Source: JAHBNG01 sp039028975 (GTDB lineage Bacteria > Chloroflexota > Anaerolineae > Caldilineales > Caldilineaceae). Taken from it: 64,000 bases of DNA. The DNA lies in NCBI GenBank assembly GCA_039028975.1, contig JBCCHB010000014.1:1-64000 (forward strand), written 5' to 3'. The position numbers and the translations under genes were made by a program. Positions 17,765 to 27,773 of the stretch are shown piece by piece; the first letter of the stretch is position 1, and each line of letters opens with the position of its first letter. The notes under the pieces are model-generated. The model made no database searches. It was not told the DNA's origin and was given only the letters and a program-made list of their open reading frames with translations.

Positions 17765-19159
17765 TTAATCTGCGGGTTCGGCCACTAAAAGTGGATCGCT
17801 AGATTCAATGTCCTCAGTTTCGATAATGGTCGCATCCAATTCAGCAGCGTCAATTCCCTCATCCATGTCGCTCTTCTCACTATTTCCCTCAAGGCCCATA
17901 GCGCTTAATGCCTGAGAAACCAATTCACTTGACATCTCACTAGAGTCATCACCACTTGGAGCAATTTGCCAATCGATTTCGACTTCCTCAGAAGGCGGAA
18001 GTGCCTGCTTCAAGCTCAGCCCCATACGCCGCTTATCGGTGTCGATACGAATGATCCGCAGATCATGCTCTTCACCTTCACTAACAACCTCTTTCGGATG
18101 AGACACACGGTTATCTGATAACTCACTGATATGAATCAAGCCTTCTATCCCACTGTCCAATCGCGCAAACGCGCCGAAATTGACCATTTTGGTGATTGTT
18201 CCTTGAACAACTTGGCCAACTTCATACATCTCATGGATTATTTCCCAAGGCTGTGGCTGGAGACGACGCAGGCTCAACCCAATGCGCTTGCGGTCATGAT
18301 CAACACTCAGCACCTGAACCTTAACCTTCTCTCCCACACTGATTATTTCCTTGGGATGACGAATACGGTTCCAGCTCAGTTCACTTAGGTGGATTAAGCC
18401 ATCTGCTCCGCCAAGATTGACAAACGCACCAAAGTCGGCAATGCTGCTGATTACACCTTCGCAGACACTGCCTTCTGACAAATTCGCCAGAAGCTCTTCT
18501 TTCTGCTTGCGCCTCCATTCACGCATAGCTAATCGCTCTGAGAGGATTAGGCGATTCCGCTTCCGATCCAAATCTATCACCTTCAGCATAAGATTTTTAC
18601 CGATGAGGTGAATCCACCGGCTCTCGTCTGAATCATCTACGCCCTCAGGCAAATCGTGATTCTCCGCGGCTAATTGACTAGCAGGCACAAAACCTCGGAC
18701 TTGCCCCAGCTTGATGATGACCCCACCGCGATTATGAGCCGTGACTTCACCTTCAAAGATTTCCTGATTTTCCATCAGATCTTCAGCCTGCTGCCAGTCT
18801 GCTTCGGCAAGAGCACGGCTAATGCTTAACTGTACACTTCCATCGTTTTCTTCTCGAAGGATGTATACAGGGACATCGGCACCGATGTCAAAGGAAGAAA
18901 GTGAGTCTTTAATTCGATCAACTTCACGCCCCGAAACGACCCCTTCTGATTTGTAACCGATATCGATTAAAATCTCGTTAGAGCGCATATCAACAATTGT
19001 CCCTGTACGAATTTCACCCATTTGCAGGTTTAGAAGCGATTGCTCAATCTCTTCCAGGTAGAAATCCATAGGATGCGGTTCACTTCCTCCATTCACCAAA
19101 GAGAGATCAGAGGGCGCAAACTGAGTGCCTGAATCTAAGATTGCTTGAGCATTGTCCAT
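17765..19159 (-). CDS. rpsA: Ribosomal protein S1-like, four S1 domains
   Basis: 464 residues from ATG 19159. Four S1 RNA-binding domains lie at roughly residues 48-115, 134-209, 228-297 and 313-384. The last two carry the IADFGAFVNL and MVNFGAFARL motifs. The C-terminal tail of about 80 residues is acidic. E. coli S1 has six domains; four is usual outside Proteobacteria. The start is uncertain: GGAGG lies 14 bases before this ATG, while a TTG at 19180 overlaps that GGAGG. Role: mRNA binding at translation initiation. Confidence 0.9.
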   Translation of the reverse strand: MDNAQAILDSGTQFAPSDLSLVNGGSEPHPMDFYLEEIEQSLLNLQMGEIRTGTIVDMRSNEILIDIGYKSEGVVSGREVDRIKDSLSSFDIGADVPVYILREENDGSVQLSISRALAEADWQQAEDLMENQEIFEGEVTAHNRGGVIIKLGQVRGFVPASQLAAENHDLPEGVDDSDESRWIHLIGKNLMLKVIDLDRKRNRLILSERLAMREWRRKQKEELLANLSEGSVCEGVISSIADFGAFVNLGGADGLIHLSELSWNRIRHPKEIISVGEKVKVQVLSVDHDRKRIGLSLRRLQPQPWEIIHEMYEVGQVVQGTITKMVNFGAFARLDSGIEGLIHISELSDNRVSHPKEVVSEGEEHDLRIIRIDTDKRRMGLSLKQALPPSEEVEIDWQIAPSGDDSSEMSSELVSQALSAMGLEGNSEKSDMDEGIDAAELDATIIETEDIESSDPLLVAEPAD

Positions 19160-19499
19160 AAGATAAGAAATATCCTCCAAAAAGTTTCTACAATACCGTC
19201 AAAATTCAGATAAGCTCATTTGATCTTATCTAGAAGTTCTCCATTTTAGTCTATTCTACATTTGATGTTGTTTAGCGTAAATTCGTACGAAAAAGGGAAC
19301 TTGCTTGCCCATCACTTCGTTTAGAATAGACAAGTTAAATAGACGATGAGCCATGATGATCAAGGTTCCATAGGTGTCTATTGTCGACACAGGGCCGGCC
19401 TAGAAGTACTTCTCCGTAAAATTTACTAGAGCGCTTAAATTAGCTGCGGCTGTTGTTCATGTGTAAAAGGTATTTAGAGCTAAAGTGAACGCGCTAACT

Positions 19500-19697
19500 A
19501 TATAGATGCCAGACAAATCTTGTACCCATAAAGACGGCATTTCGTCCTCTTTGAGAGAAATACTTAACTTATACTTAGCTCCGTTTGAAAACATGAGTTT
19601 GGTCACTCTGGTAGAGTATCGGAAAACTCCTTTTTTCAAAACGACCGAAGTATAGCAGCGTAAACTCAGGGCAAAATTTTTCTGGCTGACTACACGT
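19500..19697. repeat. Family B element B11, split by A3
   Basis: The B left end ATGCCAGACAAATCTTGTAC lies near 19504 and the B right end GGCAAAATTTTTCTGGCTG near 19671. Family A copy A3 lies between them, so A3 appears inserted into an older B element. Confidence 0.65.
19570..19655 (+). repeat. Family A palindromic element, copy A3
   Basis: 86 bp. It starts TATACTTAGCTCCGTTTGAA and ends ACGACCGAAGTATAG. The inner stem is GAGTTT/AAACTC, and the conserved GTAGAG lies in the loop. Confidence 0.85.
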
Positions 19698-19699
19698 AA

Positions 19700-20155
19700 A
19701 AATCGGAAAAGTAAACACAGCTAAACAATAAGAGAGCTTTTAGGAATGAGAATGAAATAACTTGTACTTTGAAACAACGATTCCCGAGCAAAATATACAA
19801 GAATATTATCGCTCACTCCTGAATATCGGGGTTTGGTTCTCGACGGCATACCACAACAAAGTAATTCAGCAATTTCTACTCCAACAACAAGATGACGAAT
19901 GGTAAACCTCATGCTCTGCTTTGCCAGATATGAATAAAAACAGCAGCTTTAGTTACTACGGACGCCCAGACAAAAATTGTCCTAACTTTGAGAATATACT
20001 AGACTAGCAAGGTAAAAGCTAGAACAAAACTTTTCTGGCAGACCATACAAAATGCCAATTTTTAAACGGATCTAATCAAAGTTGGATGCAGTGTAGAGGA
20101 GCAGCAATTACAAAAATTCACCTCTAGTTCAATTATTCCCCAGAGGCAAATGAAT
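19700..20155. other. Gene-free stretch with a family B copy
   Basis: No supported gene. The stretch contains B10 (19962-20046). The rest, like 19200-19500 on the other side of B11, is unassigned. Confidence 0.5.
19962..20046. repeat. Family B palindromic element, copy B10
   Basis: Left CGCCCAGACAAAAATTGTCC and right AGAACAAAACTTTTCTGGC. The centre contains CTAGC-like short inverted repeats. Confidence 0.65.
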
Positions 20156-20539
20156 TCATAAATTTATCCGAGCAATAACTTCAATTTCAACTAATCCATT
20201 TAAGGGTAATGCGGCCACCTGTACCGTGCTTCGCGCGGGTGGCTCATCACCAAATGATTGAGCATAAATTCCATTGACGGTAGAAAAATCATTCATATCC
20301 GTCAAAAAGATTGTGGTTTTCACAACAGATGCCATACTGCATTGAGCCGCAGCAAGAATAGTAGACAGGTTTTGCAGGGCTTGCGCAGTCTGATCTTCCA
20401 GCGTTTCCTTTAAGTTTCCAGTTGCTGGGTCAAGTCCTAGTTGGCCTGAAACAAAGACAAAGTCACCTGAAACAATAGCTTGGGAGTATGGGCCTACGGC
20501 GGCAGGTGCGTCTTGTGTGCGAATAGACTTTCGGTTCAC
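20156..20539 (-). CDS. ridA: RidA (YjgF/YER057c/UK114) family deaminase
   Basis: 127 residues from GTG 20539, chosen because AAGGA lies 7 bases upstream and this gives the usual family length. Motifs include DAPAAVGPYSQAI, FVFVSGQLGLDPATG and PPARSTVQVAALPLNGLVEI with the conserved Arg. It hydrolyses reactive enamine/imine intermediates from PLP enzymes. It stands alone between repeat-rich gaps. Confidence 0.93.
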   Translation of the reverse strand: MNRKSIRTQDAPAAVGPYSQAIVSGDFVFVSGQLGLDPATGNLKETLEDQTAQALQNLSTILAAAQCSMASVVKTTIFLTDMNDFSTVNGIYAQSFGDEPPARSTVQVAALPLNGLVEIEVIARINL

Positions 20540-20560
20540 ATCAATATCCTTCAAAACCAA

Positions 20561-21168
20561 TATATACTTTGTTCGGGCACAGGTAAGATGAAATCATTCT
20601 CATCTAAGCCTAATCGCAGTATAGAATACAATAAGAGTGGAAGCGTAGGGATTTTATATTGAGAAATGGTACATGTCTCGAATGCACGGTCAAGCCGCGC
20701 AGTAACTTATGTTCAATAGGCCATTAACAGACTATGAGATAAATAACTTAGCTATCTATGGGCATAAGTCGACACATTGACAGTGGAGGTAGGGAGGTGA
20801 TTCAGAAATGGCTGTAGGGGGAAACTGGTAAAACAATAATGACCATTTACCAGACATGGCCTTCAACTGCCCTTACACATTGACGTTTGTTACGAATTGA
20901 CGCTTATGATCGAGCGACCCTTTACGATTCTCTCAACTGTTTCCACTATCCTCATAAAAGGACTTTATATTCAGCTCCGTTTGAAAACCGTAGTTTAGAA
21001 TATCTAAAAGCACTGTTGTACCAATAAGTTCCTTACGCATTAAGATTTTTCAAAACAACGAAACATTAAATTACGCAAAGTAAAGTGTAAATGAATTTTG
21101 GGGCTATGTCAAAATTCCAAGACAAAAATTATACGTATTTAGTACTTCTGCAATACGCCCTGCTAGCT
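20561..21168. other. Gene-free stretch with degenerate repeats
   Basis: It contains a degenerate family A copy (A4, 20967-21067). A possible further right end, CGCAGTATAG, lies near 20623-20632. No gene or RNA is recognised. Confidence 0.5.
20967..21067 (+). repeat. Family A element, degenerate copy A4
   Basis: A clear left end TATATTCAGCTCCGTTTGAA is followed by a decayed right end TTTTTCAAAACAACGAAAC. Confidence 0.6.
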
Positions 21169-21260
21169 ATACTTCGCCAGAAAATTTCGTCCCGAATCTT
21201 GACCAATCCCCCCTGGGAACTTCCGAGAACAGAGAGCTGAACTTTTCTGGCCACCTATAG
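21169..21260. repeat. Family B palindromic element, copy B4
   Basis: Left TTCGCCAGAAAATTTCGTCC and right GCTGAACTTTTCTGGCC. It lies 43 bases after the mreB stop. Confidence 0.75.
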
Positions 21261-21303
21261 AATAGGCAAGGAATAAACGGCGGCACAAAGAGCCTCTAAG
21301 CGT

Positions 21304-22329
21304 TTAATTTGGGACAATGGGCAGCGTTCGTCTCATAATTTCGTAATTTTCCAGCGCCCTACCTGCTCCCAGTGCAACACAGGCGATGGGATTTTCGGCC
21401 ACATAGCAAGGTACGCCCGTCTCTTGGGTTAATAGTTGGGCAACATTCCGCAATTGAGAGCCACCGCCAGCCACCACCATGCCCCGGTCAATTATATCAG
21501 CGGCCAGCTCAGGAGGTGTCTTCTCCAACGTGGCTCGGACGGTACTGATGACCGCTTGAAGAGGCTCCTGCAATGCCTCTGTGACCTCGCTACTGGTAAT
21601 GTGCATAATTTTTGGCAGACCTGTTACCTGGTCCCTACCGCGAATCTCCATCTGCCGTTCTTCTTCCAGGGGCAGAGCGCTTCCGATACCAATTTTGATC
21701 TCTTCTGCCGTCTGTTCCCCGATCAATAGATTATACTTTTTACGCACATAGTTAATCAATGCTTCGTCAAAACGATTTCCACCAACTCGAACGCTACTCC
21801 AAACAACGATATCGTACATAGAGACAACTGCGGCCTCTGTCGTTCCTCCCCCCATGTCAACAACCATATTGCCTGTGGGGGTACCGATTGGCAATCCAGC
21901 ACCGTAAGCGGCCGCTAGTGGTTCAGGAATTAAGTAAGCAGCACCAGCACCAGCTTGCATAGCTGCATCATGAACGGCCCTCTCTTCGACCCCTGTGACA
22001 CCTCTTGGTGTGCTGATCATCACCCGCGGCTTGAAAAGAGTCCCAAAAAATGGCGAAATATTTCCAGAGATTGATTGAATGAAATAGCGCAGCATCGCTT
22101 CGGTTACAACAAAATCGGCAATGACACCATCTCGCATCGGGCGTGCTACTTCAATGCTTTCTGGGGTACGGCCTAGCATATCATATGCTTCATGGCCCAC
22201 AGCAACCATCTTATTGTCCCGCAGGCGAATCGCAACGACAGAAGGCTCATGCATGACAATCCCTCGCCCACGATTATGAACGAGAACATTTACTGTTCCC
22301 AAATCGATACCGATATGTTTTTGAAACAT
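21304..22329 (-). CDS. mreB: Rod shape-determining protein MreB
   Basis: 341 residues. IGIDLGTVNVLVHNRGRGIV is the phosphate-1 motif of the actin/Hsp70 ATPase fold; VDMGGGTTEAAVVS and VVAGGGSQLRNV are the phosphate-2 and adenosine motifs. It forms membrane-associated filaments guiding wall synthesis. mreC, mreD and rodA are absent nearby. It follows atpC in the same direction, but a terminator-like hairpin (22347-22369) lies between. No obvious ribosome site. Confidence 0.95.
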   Translation of the reverse strand: MFQKHIGIDLGTVNVLVHNRGRGIVMHEPSVVAIRLRDNKMVAVGHEAYDMLGRTPESIEVARPMRDGVIADFVVTEAMLRYFIQSISGNISPFFGTLFKPRVMISTPRGVTGVEERAVHDAAMQAGAGAAYLIPEPLAAAYGAGLPIGTPTGNMVVDMGGGTTEAAVVSMYDIVVWSSVRVGGNRFDEALINYVRKKYNLLIGEQTAEEIKIGIGSALPLEEERQMEIRGRDQVTGLPKIMHITSSEVTEALQEPLQAVISTVRATLEKTPPELAADIIDRGMVVAGGGSQLRNVAQLLTQETGVPCYVAENPIACVALGAGRALENYEIMRRTLPIVPN

Positions 22330-22346
22330 AATCTAGCAGAAAGAAA

Positions 22347-22369
22347 GCCGGATTCTTATTGAATCCGGC
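22347..22369 (-). terminator. Hairpin between atpC and mreB
   Basis: Perfect 9-bp stem GCCGGATTC/GAATCCGGC with a 5-base loop. On the minus strand it is followed by TTTCTTTCT. It probably ends the ATP synthase transcript; it sits only 17 bases before the mreB ATG. Confidence 0.7.
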
Positions 22370-22428
22370 TCTGGTATAAAAATAACCCTACTTTACTATA
22401 ATCTACTGGCTGACATAATTTAAACTGT

Positions 22429-22513
22429 TATACTGCGGTCCATTTGAAAACCGTAGCTTTCTACAGCTCTACTAGAGCTACTAAAATACGGTTTTCAAAC
22501 AGAACTGAGTAAA
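22429..22513 (-). repeat. Family A palindromic element, copy A5
   Basis: 85 bp with an intact stem CCGTA/TACGG extended by TTTGAAAA and TTTTCAAA. It lies directly after the atpC stop. Confidence 0.85.
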
Positions 22514-22538
22514 GATAAAGGATAATGGGCCAAGCCAC

Positions 22539-22976
22539 CTACGAAGCATTATCAAAAGTTGGTCCACTACGCCTCTGCCTGCGCTTGCGTGCTACCCGTA
22601 AGCGCAGATTGCTACGTCTCACCGATTCCAGCAGCGGTGCCCGATGTTCGGCCGGTGGATTTTCAGCAAGAGATTGTTGGGCACGGGCCAATGCGACCTC
22701 TGCCCGTTCAATATCAATCTCCTCAGCATTCTCACCTATATCAGCAAGAACCGAAACCTTATCAGGCCGCACTTCCACAACACCGCCACTGATGGCAATT
22801 GAAGTCTCTTCACTGCCTTCATGTAAGACTAGTTCGCCGATGTGTAAGGTAGATAGAAGTGGCGCATGCCCTCCCATAATCCCCATCTGTCCGTCCGTAC
22901 CAGGGAGACTTACCATATCGACTTCGCCTGAATAGATTAGACGCTCAGGCGTGACAACTTCAACTTGTATACTCAT
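22539..22976 (-). CDS. atpC: F1Fo ATP synthase subunit epsilon
   Basis: 145 residues. The N-terminal beta sandwich begins IQVEVVTPERLIYSGEVDMV with GTDGQMGIMGGHAPL, and a C-terminal two-helix domain is rich in Arg. It couples and inhibits rotation in F1. It is the last gene of the operon, 30 bases after atpD, with AGGAAAC before the ATG. Confidence 0.96.
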   Translation of the reverse strand: MSIQVEVVTPERLIYSGEVDMVSLPGTDGQMGIMGGHAPLLSTLHIGELVLHEGSEETSIAISGGVVEVRPDKVSVLADIGENAEEIDIERAEVALARAQQSLAENPPAEHRAPLLESVRRSNLRLRVARKRRQRRSGPTFDNAS

Positions 22977-23006
22977 GAAAAGTTTCCTGCCTTCGACCTA
23001 TGCTGT

Positions 23007-24410
23007 CTAAGCTGATGCGCGCATTTCTTCAGCTTTAGCAACTGCTTCATCAATACCACCAACCATGTAGAATGCCCCTTCAGGTAAGTCGTCGTGCTTC
23101 CCATCCAGAATTTCGCGGAAACCAGCAACAGTATCGGCAATCTTAACGTGTTTCCCTGGCGTACCCGTGAACTGCTCGGCAACAAACATCGGTTGAGTCA
23201 GGAATCGTTGAATTTTCCGAGCACGAGCCACAGTCAACTTATCATCTTCACTCAGCTCTTCTACACCAAGAATTGCGATGATATCCTGCAAGTCTTTGTA
23301 ACGTTGAAGCGTCTGCTGAACTTCACGGGTCACTGCATAGTGATCATCACCTACAATCTGTGGATCAAGGATACGGCTTGTAGAACCTAGTGGGTCAACA
23401 GCGGGGAAGAGCGCCTGCTCTGCCAAAGAACGCTGAAGTGTAATAGTCGCATCCAAGTGGGCAAACGTCGTTGCTGGAGCGGGATCAGTGTAATCATCAG
23501 CAGGAACATAAACAGCCTGCATTGATGTAATAGAACCCTTTTGAGTAGACGTAATACGTTCCTGCAACTCACCCATATCTGTGCCCAATGTGGGTGCATA
23601 ACCAACAGCGCTAGGTAAGCGTCCCAACAGTGCCGATACTTCTGAACCAGCCTGTACAAAGCGGAAAATGTTATCGATGAATAGCAGTACATCACGACCT
23701 TCATCTCGGAAGTATTCAGCCATGGTCACACCAGTCAAACCAATGCGCAAACGAGCACCTGGTGGCTCGTTCATCTGGCCAAAGACCATTACCGTTGAAT
23801 CAATAACGCCAGATTCTTCCATCTCGCGCATAAGATCGTTGCCCTCACGGCTACGTTCTCCCACGCCCGCAAAGACTGAGTAGCCACTATGGAACTCGGC
23901 CACATTGTGGATGAGTTCCTGGATAACGACTGTCTTTCCTACCCCAGCACCACCAAAAATACCTGTCTTACCGCCCTTAGTAAAGGGGGCAACTAGATCA
24001 ATGACCTTAACACCTGTCTCAAAGATCTCCGCTTGGGTACTTTGCTCATCAAACTCTGGAGCGGTTCGATGAATCGGATACATCTCTTCAGTAGATGGAG
24101 CATCTTTGCCATCGATGGGATCGCCTGTTACGTTAAAAAGGCGACCAAGCGTCTGGGGACCAACTGGAACCATAATGGGGGAACCATTAGACGTTGCCTT
24201 CATCCCCCGACGTAAGCCGTCAGTGCTTCCCATAGAGACGCCGCGCACAATACTGTTACCAACCTGCTGTTCAATCTCAAACGTCTCTAGACGATCATCA
24301 AGTTCAACGGTAACCGCATCATAAATTTCAGGCAATTCACCTGTCGGAAATTCAAAGTCAACGACTGGTCCAACCACACTTTTGACTTCACCGACCAGTT
24401 GTTCAGCCAT
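23007..24410 (-). CDS. atpD: F1Fo ATP synthase subunit beta
   Basis: 467 residues, standard length. Walker A GGAGVGKTVV near residue 150, Walker B VLLFIDNIFRF, and the GERSREGNDL catalytic-Glu/Arg region are all intact. It is the catalytic F1 subunit. TAGGAGG lies 7 bases before the ATG. A 315-base gap containing repeat B5 separates it from atpG. Confidence 0.98.
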   Translation of the reverse strand: MAEQLVGEVKSVVGPVVDFEFPTGELPEIYDAVTVELDDRLETFEIEQQVGNSIVRGVSMGSTDGLRRGMKATSNGSPIMVPVGPQTLGRLFNVTGDPIDGKDAPSTEEMYPIHRTAPEFDEQSTQAEIFETGVKVIDLVAPFTKGGKTGIFGGAGVGKTVVIQELIHNVAEFHSGYSVFAGVGERSREGNDLMREMEESGVIDSTVMVFGQMNEPPGARLRIGLTGVTMAEYFRDEGRDVLLFIDNIFRFVQAGSEVSALLGRLPSAVGYAPTLGTDMGELQERITSTQKGSITSMQAVYVPADDYTDPAPATTFAHLDATITLQRSLAEQALFPAVDPLGSTSRILDPQIVGDDHYAVTREVQQTLQRYKDLQDIIAILGVEELSEDDKLTVARARKIQRFLTQPMFVAEQFTGTPGKHVKIADTVAGFREILDGKHDDLPEGAFYMVGGIDEAVAKAEEMRASA

Positions 24411-24725
24411 TTGGGCCTCCTAATTCGTTTTCAGCTATTTACAATTTATGTTCAGCCCTTTACCTAGCTTCTGTACTGGAAGATAATAAAATATTATACT
24501 TTGTACAGCAAAGTAGATAAAGGGAATGCAAGTCATATATACTCAAGCTTTGGCATAGATAATTAAGAAAACGATCTATTTCAGTCGGGTATGGATTCTC
24601 ATCTATGCCTAACTACACTATATCGGTGGCCAAGAAAATCTTATCCTCTCTCTTCTGGAATTCCTCCAGTAAACTGAATAAAAGATGGGGCAAAATTTTC
24701 TGGCGCAGTAGACACGCCCAACAAA
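24411..24725. other. Gap inside the atp operon
   Basis: 315 bases between atpG and atpD holding family B copy B5 (24620-24711). No gene or terminator with a T run is apparent. Confidence 0.6.
24620..24711. repeat. Family B palindromic element, copy B5
   Basis: Left GGTGGCCAAGAAAATCTTATC and right GGGGCAAAATTTTCTGGCGC, with a central CTGGA/TCCAG stem. It is lodged between atpG and atpD. Confidence 0.7.
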
Positions 24726-25598
24726 CTAGGCAGTCTCTAATGCAGTTGATCCACCCACAATATCAATTAATTCATTTGTGATGTTGGCCTGACGAGCCTT
24801 GTTGTAGGTTAAAGTTAAGCTATCGACCAAGTCATTGGCTGCTTCGGTTGCGTTACGCATCGCAACCATACGAGCCGAGTATTCACTAGCAATCGATTCA
24901 TATAGAGCCTGCAGAATCTGTACCTCGGTAAAGCCATACAGAACACGATGAAGGACCGCTTCTGGGCTTGGCTCAAAGAGGTAGTCGGGAGCCATTGTAA
25001 CACTTGGCTCAGTTGGCTCTATTGGTAGCAACTTAACCGTTGCAGGTACCTGACGCAATGTGTTTACAAAATCCGTGTAGACAATACTGACTTCATCGAA
25101 TTGGCCAGAAGTATATTCATCAATGACCAAACGTGCAATCGGACTAACATCATCCGATGTTGGCGTATCATTCATGCCTGTGAACTCAGCGTGAATGACT
25201 GGATCATACCGAAGCAACCAATCACGCCCTTTTTTACCAATCGGTATAACAGATACCTCTGCACCACCATCGCGCTGCTCTCTCATCAAAGCATTGCCAT
25301 GACGAATCACATTGGCATTAAAACCACCTGCTAAACCACGATCCCCAGTAACCAAAATCACACATGATTTTTTGACAGGTCGGGGCTGAATTAAAGCATC
25401 CAACTCGTGTTCAGAATTGGGTAAGCGTGCTACATAAGAAAGTACCTCACTCGCCAATTTAGAATAGGGGCGAGTTGCGATAACCTGATCTTGGGCCTTG
25501 CGCATCTTAGCCGCAGCAACCGCCTCCATTGCCTTCGTTACCTGCGCAATGTTTTTGACTGCTCGGATACGCCGTCGAATATCTCTAATATTCGCCAC
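24726..25598 (-). CDS. atpG: F1Fo ATP synthase subunit gamma
   Basis: 290 residues from GTG 25598, with AAAGGA 8 bases upstream. The N-terminal coiled-coil helix is IRDIRRRIRAVKNIAQVTKA, followed by the Rossmann-like core VTGDRGLAGGFNANVI. The C-terminal helix is MRNATEAANDLVDSLTLTYN. Central rotor stalk. Confidence 0.97.
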   Translation of the reverse strand: MANIRDIRRRIRAVKNIAQVTKAMEAVAAAKMRKAQDQVIATRPYSKLASEVLSYVARLPNSEHELDALIQPRPVKKSCVILVTGDRGLAGGFNANVIRHGNALMREQRDGGAEVSVIPIGKKGRDWLLRYDPVIHAEFTGMNDTPTSDDVSPIARLVIDEYTSGQFDEVSIVYTDFVNTLRQVPATVKLLPIEPTEPSVTMAPDYLFEPSPEAVLHRVLYGFTEVQILQALYESIASEYSARMVAMRNATEAANDLVDSLTLTYNKARQANITNELIDIVGGSTALETA

Positions 25599-26018
25599 GG
25601 GTAACGTCCTTTATCATCAAAATCATCTTTACCTTTATTTGTTTGTATCCAGCCCTCGTAGTCAGCGTTGCTTCAAAACGGGGAGGCAGGGAATTTTACT
25701 AGCCCTTAGAACACTCATTTTCAGTAGACAACGGCGACTCTCGGTTCTTTGTCATTTCGCTTAGTTACAGCCGCTAAGTGGCACCGGAGGGAGAAATTTT
25801 CTGCTAATTCAATACAGGTTTCTCGTCGCTCCTTCTCGAAATAACAAATTGCGTTCTACTGAATTGAAAATTGAACGCACTATCACAATAGAGGATAAGA
25901 TGAATATTTAATATTTGAAAGGGGAACGATACTCGATCCCCCTATATTGTAAATTATGGTAAGGCACATGTGGTTTGCCCCATGAACCTTAGACGCTCAT
26001 ATACTCCTGTTGCAGATT
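25599..26018. other. Gene-free stretch inside the atp operon
   Basis: About 420 bases between atpA and atpG before repeat B6. It contains no recognised gene. Its length would leave a long untranslated segment in an atp transcript, or an additional promoter for atpG. Confidence 0.5.
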
Positions 26019-26133
26019 ACTCATCGCCAGAAAAGTGCTCTCTTGGCTCTTGACCAATCCACCATGGGAAATTCCTAGAGTGGAGGACATCCCTATTTTC
26101 ACAAGGACAAGAGTTGTATCTGGCCGTCTATAC
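26019..26133. repeat. Family B element, long variant, copy B6
   Basis: Left TCGCCAGAAAAGTGCTCTCT and right GTATCTGGCCGTCTATA. It carries an extra segment CATCCCTATTTTCACAAGGA, also seen in B12 (51731) and, inverted, near 32230. Confidence 0.7.
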
Positions 26134-26171
26134 CGAATGAATTAAAGAAAAACCATCGCAAACAATCTGCT

Positions 26172-27686
26172 CTACGATGCCGTCCAATTCTCCTTAAACG
26201 TATTGAGTGCAACAGATAGCGAATCTGCCAATTCCGGCGACAGAACTTTAGCACGCACAAGCGACTGGCCAATTTCAGGGCTGCTGCTATTCAGATATTC
26301 ATACATATCTGACTCAAACTGCTTCACCTTATCAACAGGCACATCATCCATAATACCATTGGATACGGCCCAAAGGCTGATGACCTGCTGATCGAGCTGA
26401 AGTGGCTGGTATTGAGGTTGTTTCAGAAGCTCCTGGGTGCGATACCCACGACTAAGCTGACGCTGAGTCGAGTCATCTAGGTCGCTACCAAACTGAGCAA
26501 AGGCAGCCAATTCACGGAATTGGCTCAACTCGGATTTAAGCCGTCCGGCAACGCTCTTCATAGCTTTCGTCTGGGCAGAGCTACCGACACGGCTAACCGA
26601 AATACCAATGTTCAAAGCTGGCCGAATACCAGCATAAAAGAGATCACTCTCTAAGAAAATCTGTCCATCGGTAATCGAAATGACGTTTGTCGGAATATAG
26701 GCTGACACATCACCCTCTTGGGTTTCAATGACTGGAAGAGCTGTTAAGCTGCCTCCGCCAAATTCCTCATCCAAACGAGCCGCTCGCTCCAACAAGCGAC
26801 TGTGCAGGTAAAAGACGTCACCAGGGAAGGCTTCACGACCTGGAGGGCGACGCAGAAGCAAAGAAACTTGGCGGTACGCTGCAGCATGCTTAGATAGATC
26901 GTCGTAGACAATCAGCGCATCTCGTCCTTGCTCCATGAACTCTTCACCAATGGAGCAACCAGCGAAAGGTGCAATAAATTGCAAAGCAGCCGGATCAGCG
27001 GCAGATGCATTGACTACAACCGTGTAGTCCATGGCACCATAACGCTCCAGAATACCGACCACCTGGGCAACGCTTGACTTCTTCTGACCAATGGCAACAT
27101 AGATACAGATCAGATCCTTGCCCTTTTGGTTGAGAATGGTGTCAATCGCCACAGCCGTCTTCCCAGTTTGACGGTCGCCAATGATTAGCTCACGCTGGCC
27201 GCGACCGATGGGAATCAGCGCATCAATGGCCGTAATCCCCGTCTCCACTGGCGTATTCACAGGCTGACGTTTGATTACACCCGGCGCAATACGTTCAATG
27301 TTGCGGAAATTAGTCGAGTTAATAGGGCCTTTGCCATCAATTGGCTGCCCAACAGCGTTGATGACTCGTCCTAGCAGTTCGTCACCGACTGGTACAGAGC
27401 CAATTCGACCTGTGCTACGAACCAAGTCACCTTCTTCGATGTCAGTATATTCACCCATGATGATAATACCGACTGATTCTTCATCGAGGTTTAGGGCAAT
27501 ACCCAGGGTGCCCGTCTTGGTAAACTCCAGTAGTTCACCAGCCATTGCACCTTGCAGTCCAGAGACACGGGCGATTCCGTCACCAACTTCGACAACTTCA
27601 CCTACGTCAAATTGGCTTGGGGCAACCTCAAAATTGAGAATCTGTTCTTTTAGCAAAGCTGTGATGTCATTGCTACGCACAGCCAT
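26172..27686 (-). CDS. atpA: F1Fo ATP synthase subunit alpha
   Basis: 504 residues. Walker A GDRQTGKTAVA near residue 169 and the ISVSRVGSSAQTKAMK signature are present. Non-catalytic nucleotide-binding F1 subunit. GGAGGATAATT precedes the ATG. About 88 bases separate it from atpH. Confidence 0.98.
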   Translation of the reverse strand: MAVRSNDITALLKEQILNFEVAPSQFDVGEVVEVGDGIARVSGLQGAMAGELLEFTKTGTLGIALNLDEESVGIIIMGEYTDIEEGDLVRSTGRIGSVPVGDELLGRVINAVGQPIDGKGPINSTNFRNIERIAPGVIKRQPVNTPVETGITAIDALIPIGRGQRELIIGDRQTGKTAVAIDTILNQKGKDLICIYVAIGQKKSSVAQVVGILERYGAMDYTVVVNASAADPAALQFIAPFAGCSIGEEFMEQGRDALIVYDDLSKHAAAYRQVSLLLRRPPGREAFPGDVFYLHSRLLERAARLDEEFGGGSLTALPVIETQEGDVSAYIPTNVISITDGQIFLESDLFYAGIRPALNIGISVSRVGSSAQTKAMKSVAGRLKSELSQFRELAAFAQFGSDLDDSTQRQLSRGYRTQELLKQPQYQPLQLDQQVISLWAVSNGIMDDVPVDKVKQFESDMYEYLNSSSPEIGQSLVRAKVLSPELADSLSVALNTFKENWTAS

Positions 27687-27773
27687 AATTATCCTCCATA
27701 TTGGCTATTAAGCCTGGCTCTATTTTGCGGAATCCACTCCTAGTCCGTTTTCAGACCAGGATCAGCATGGCTG

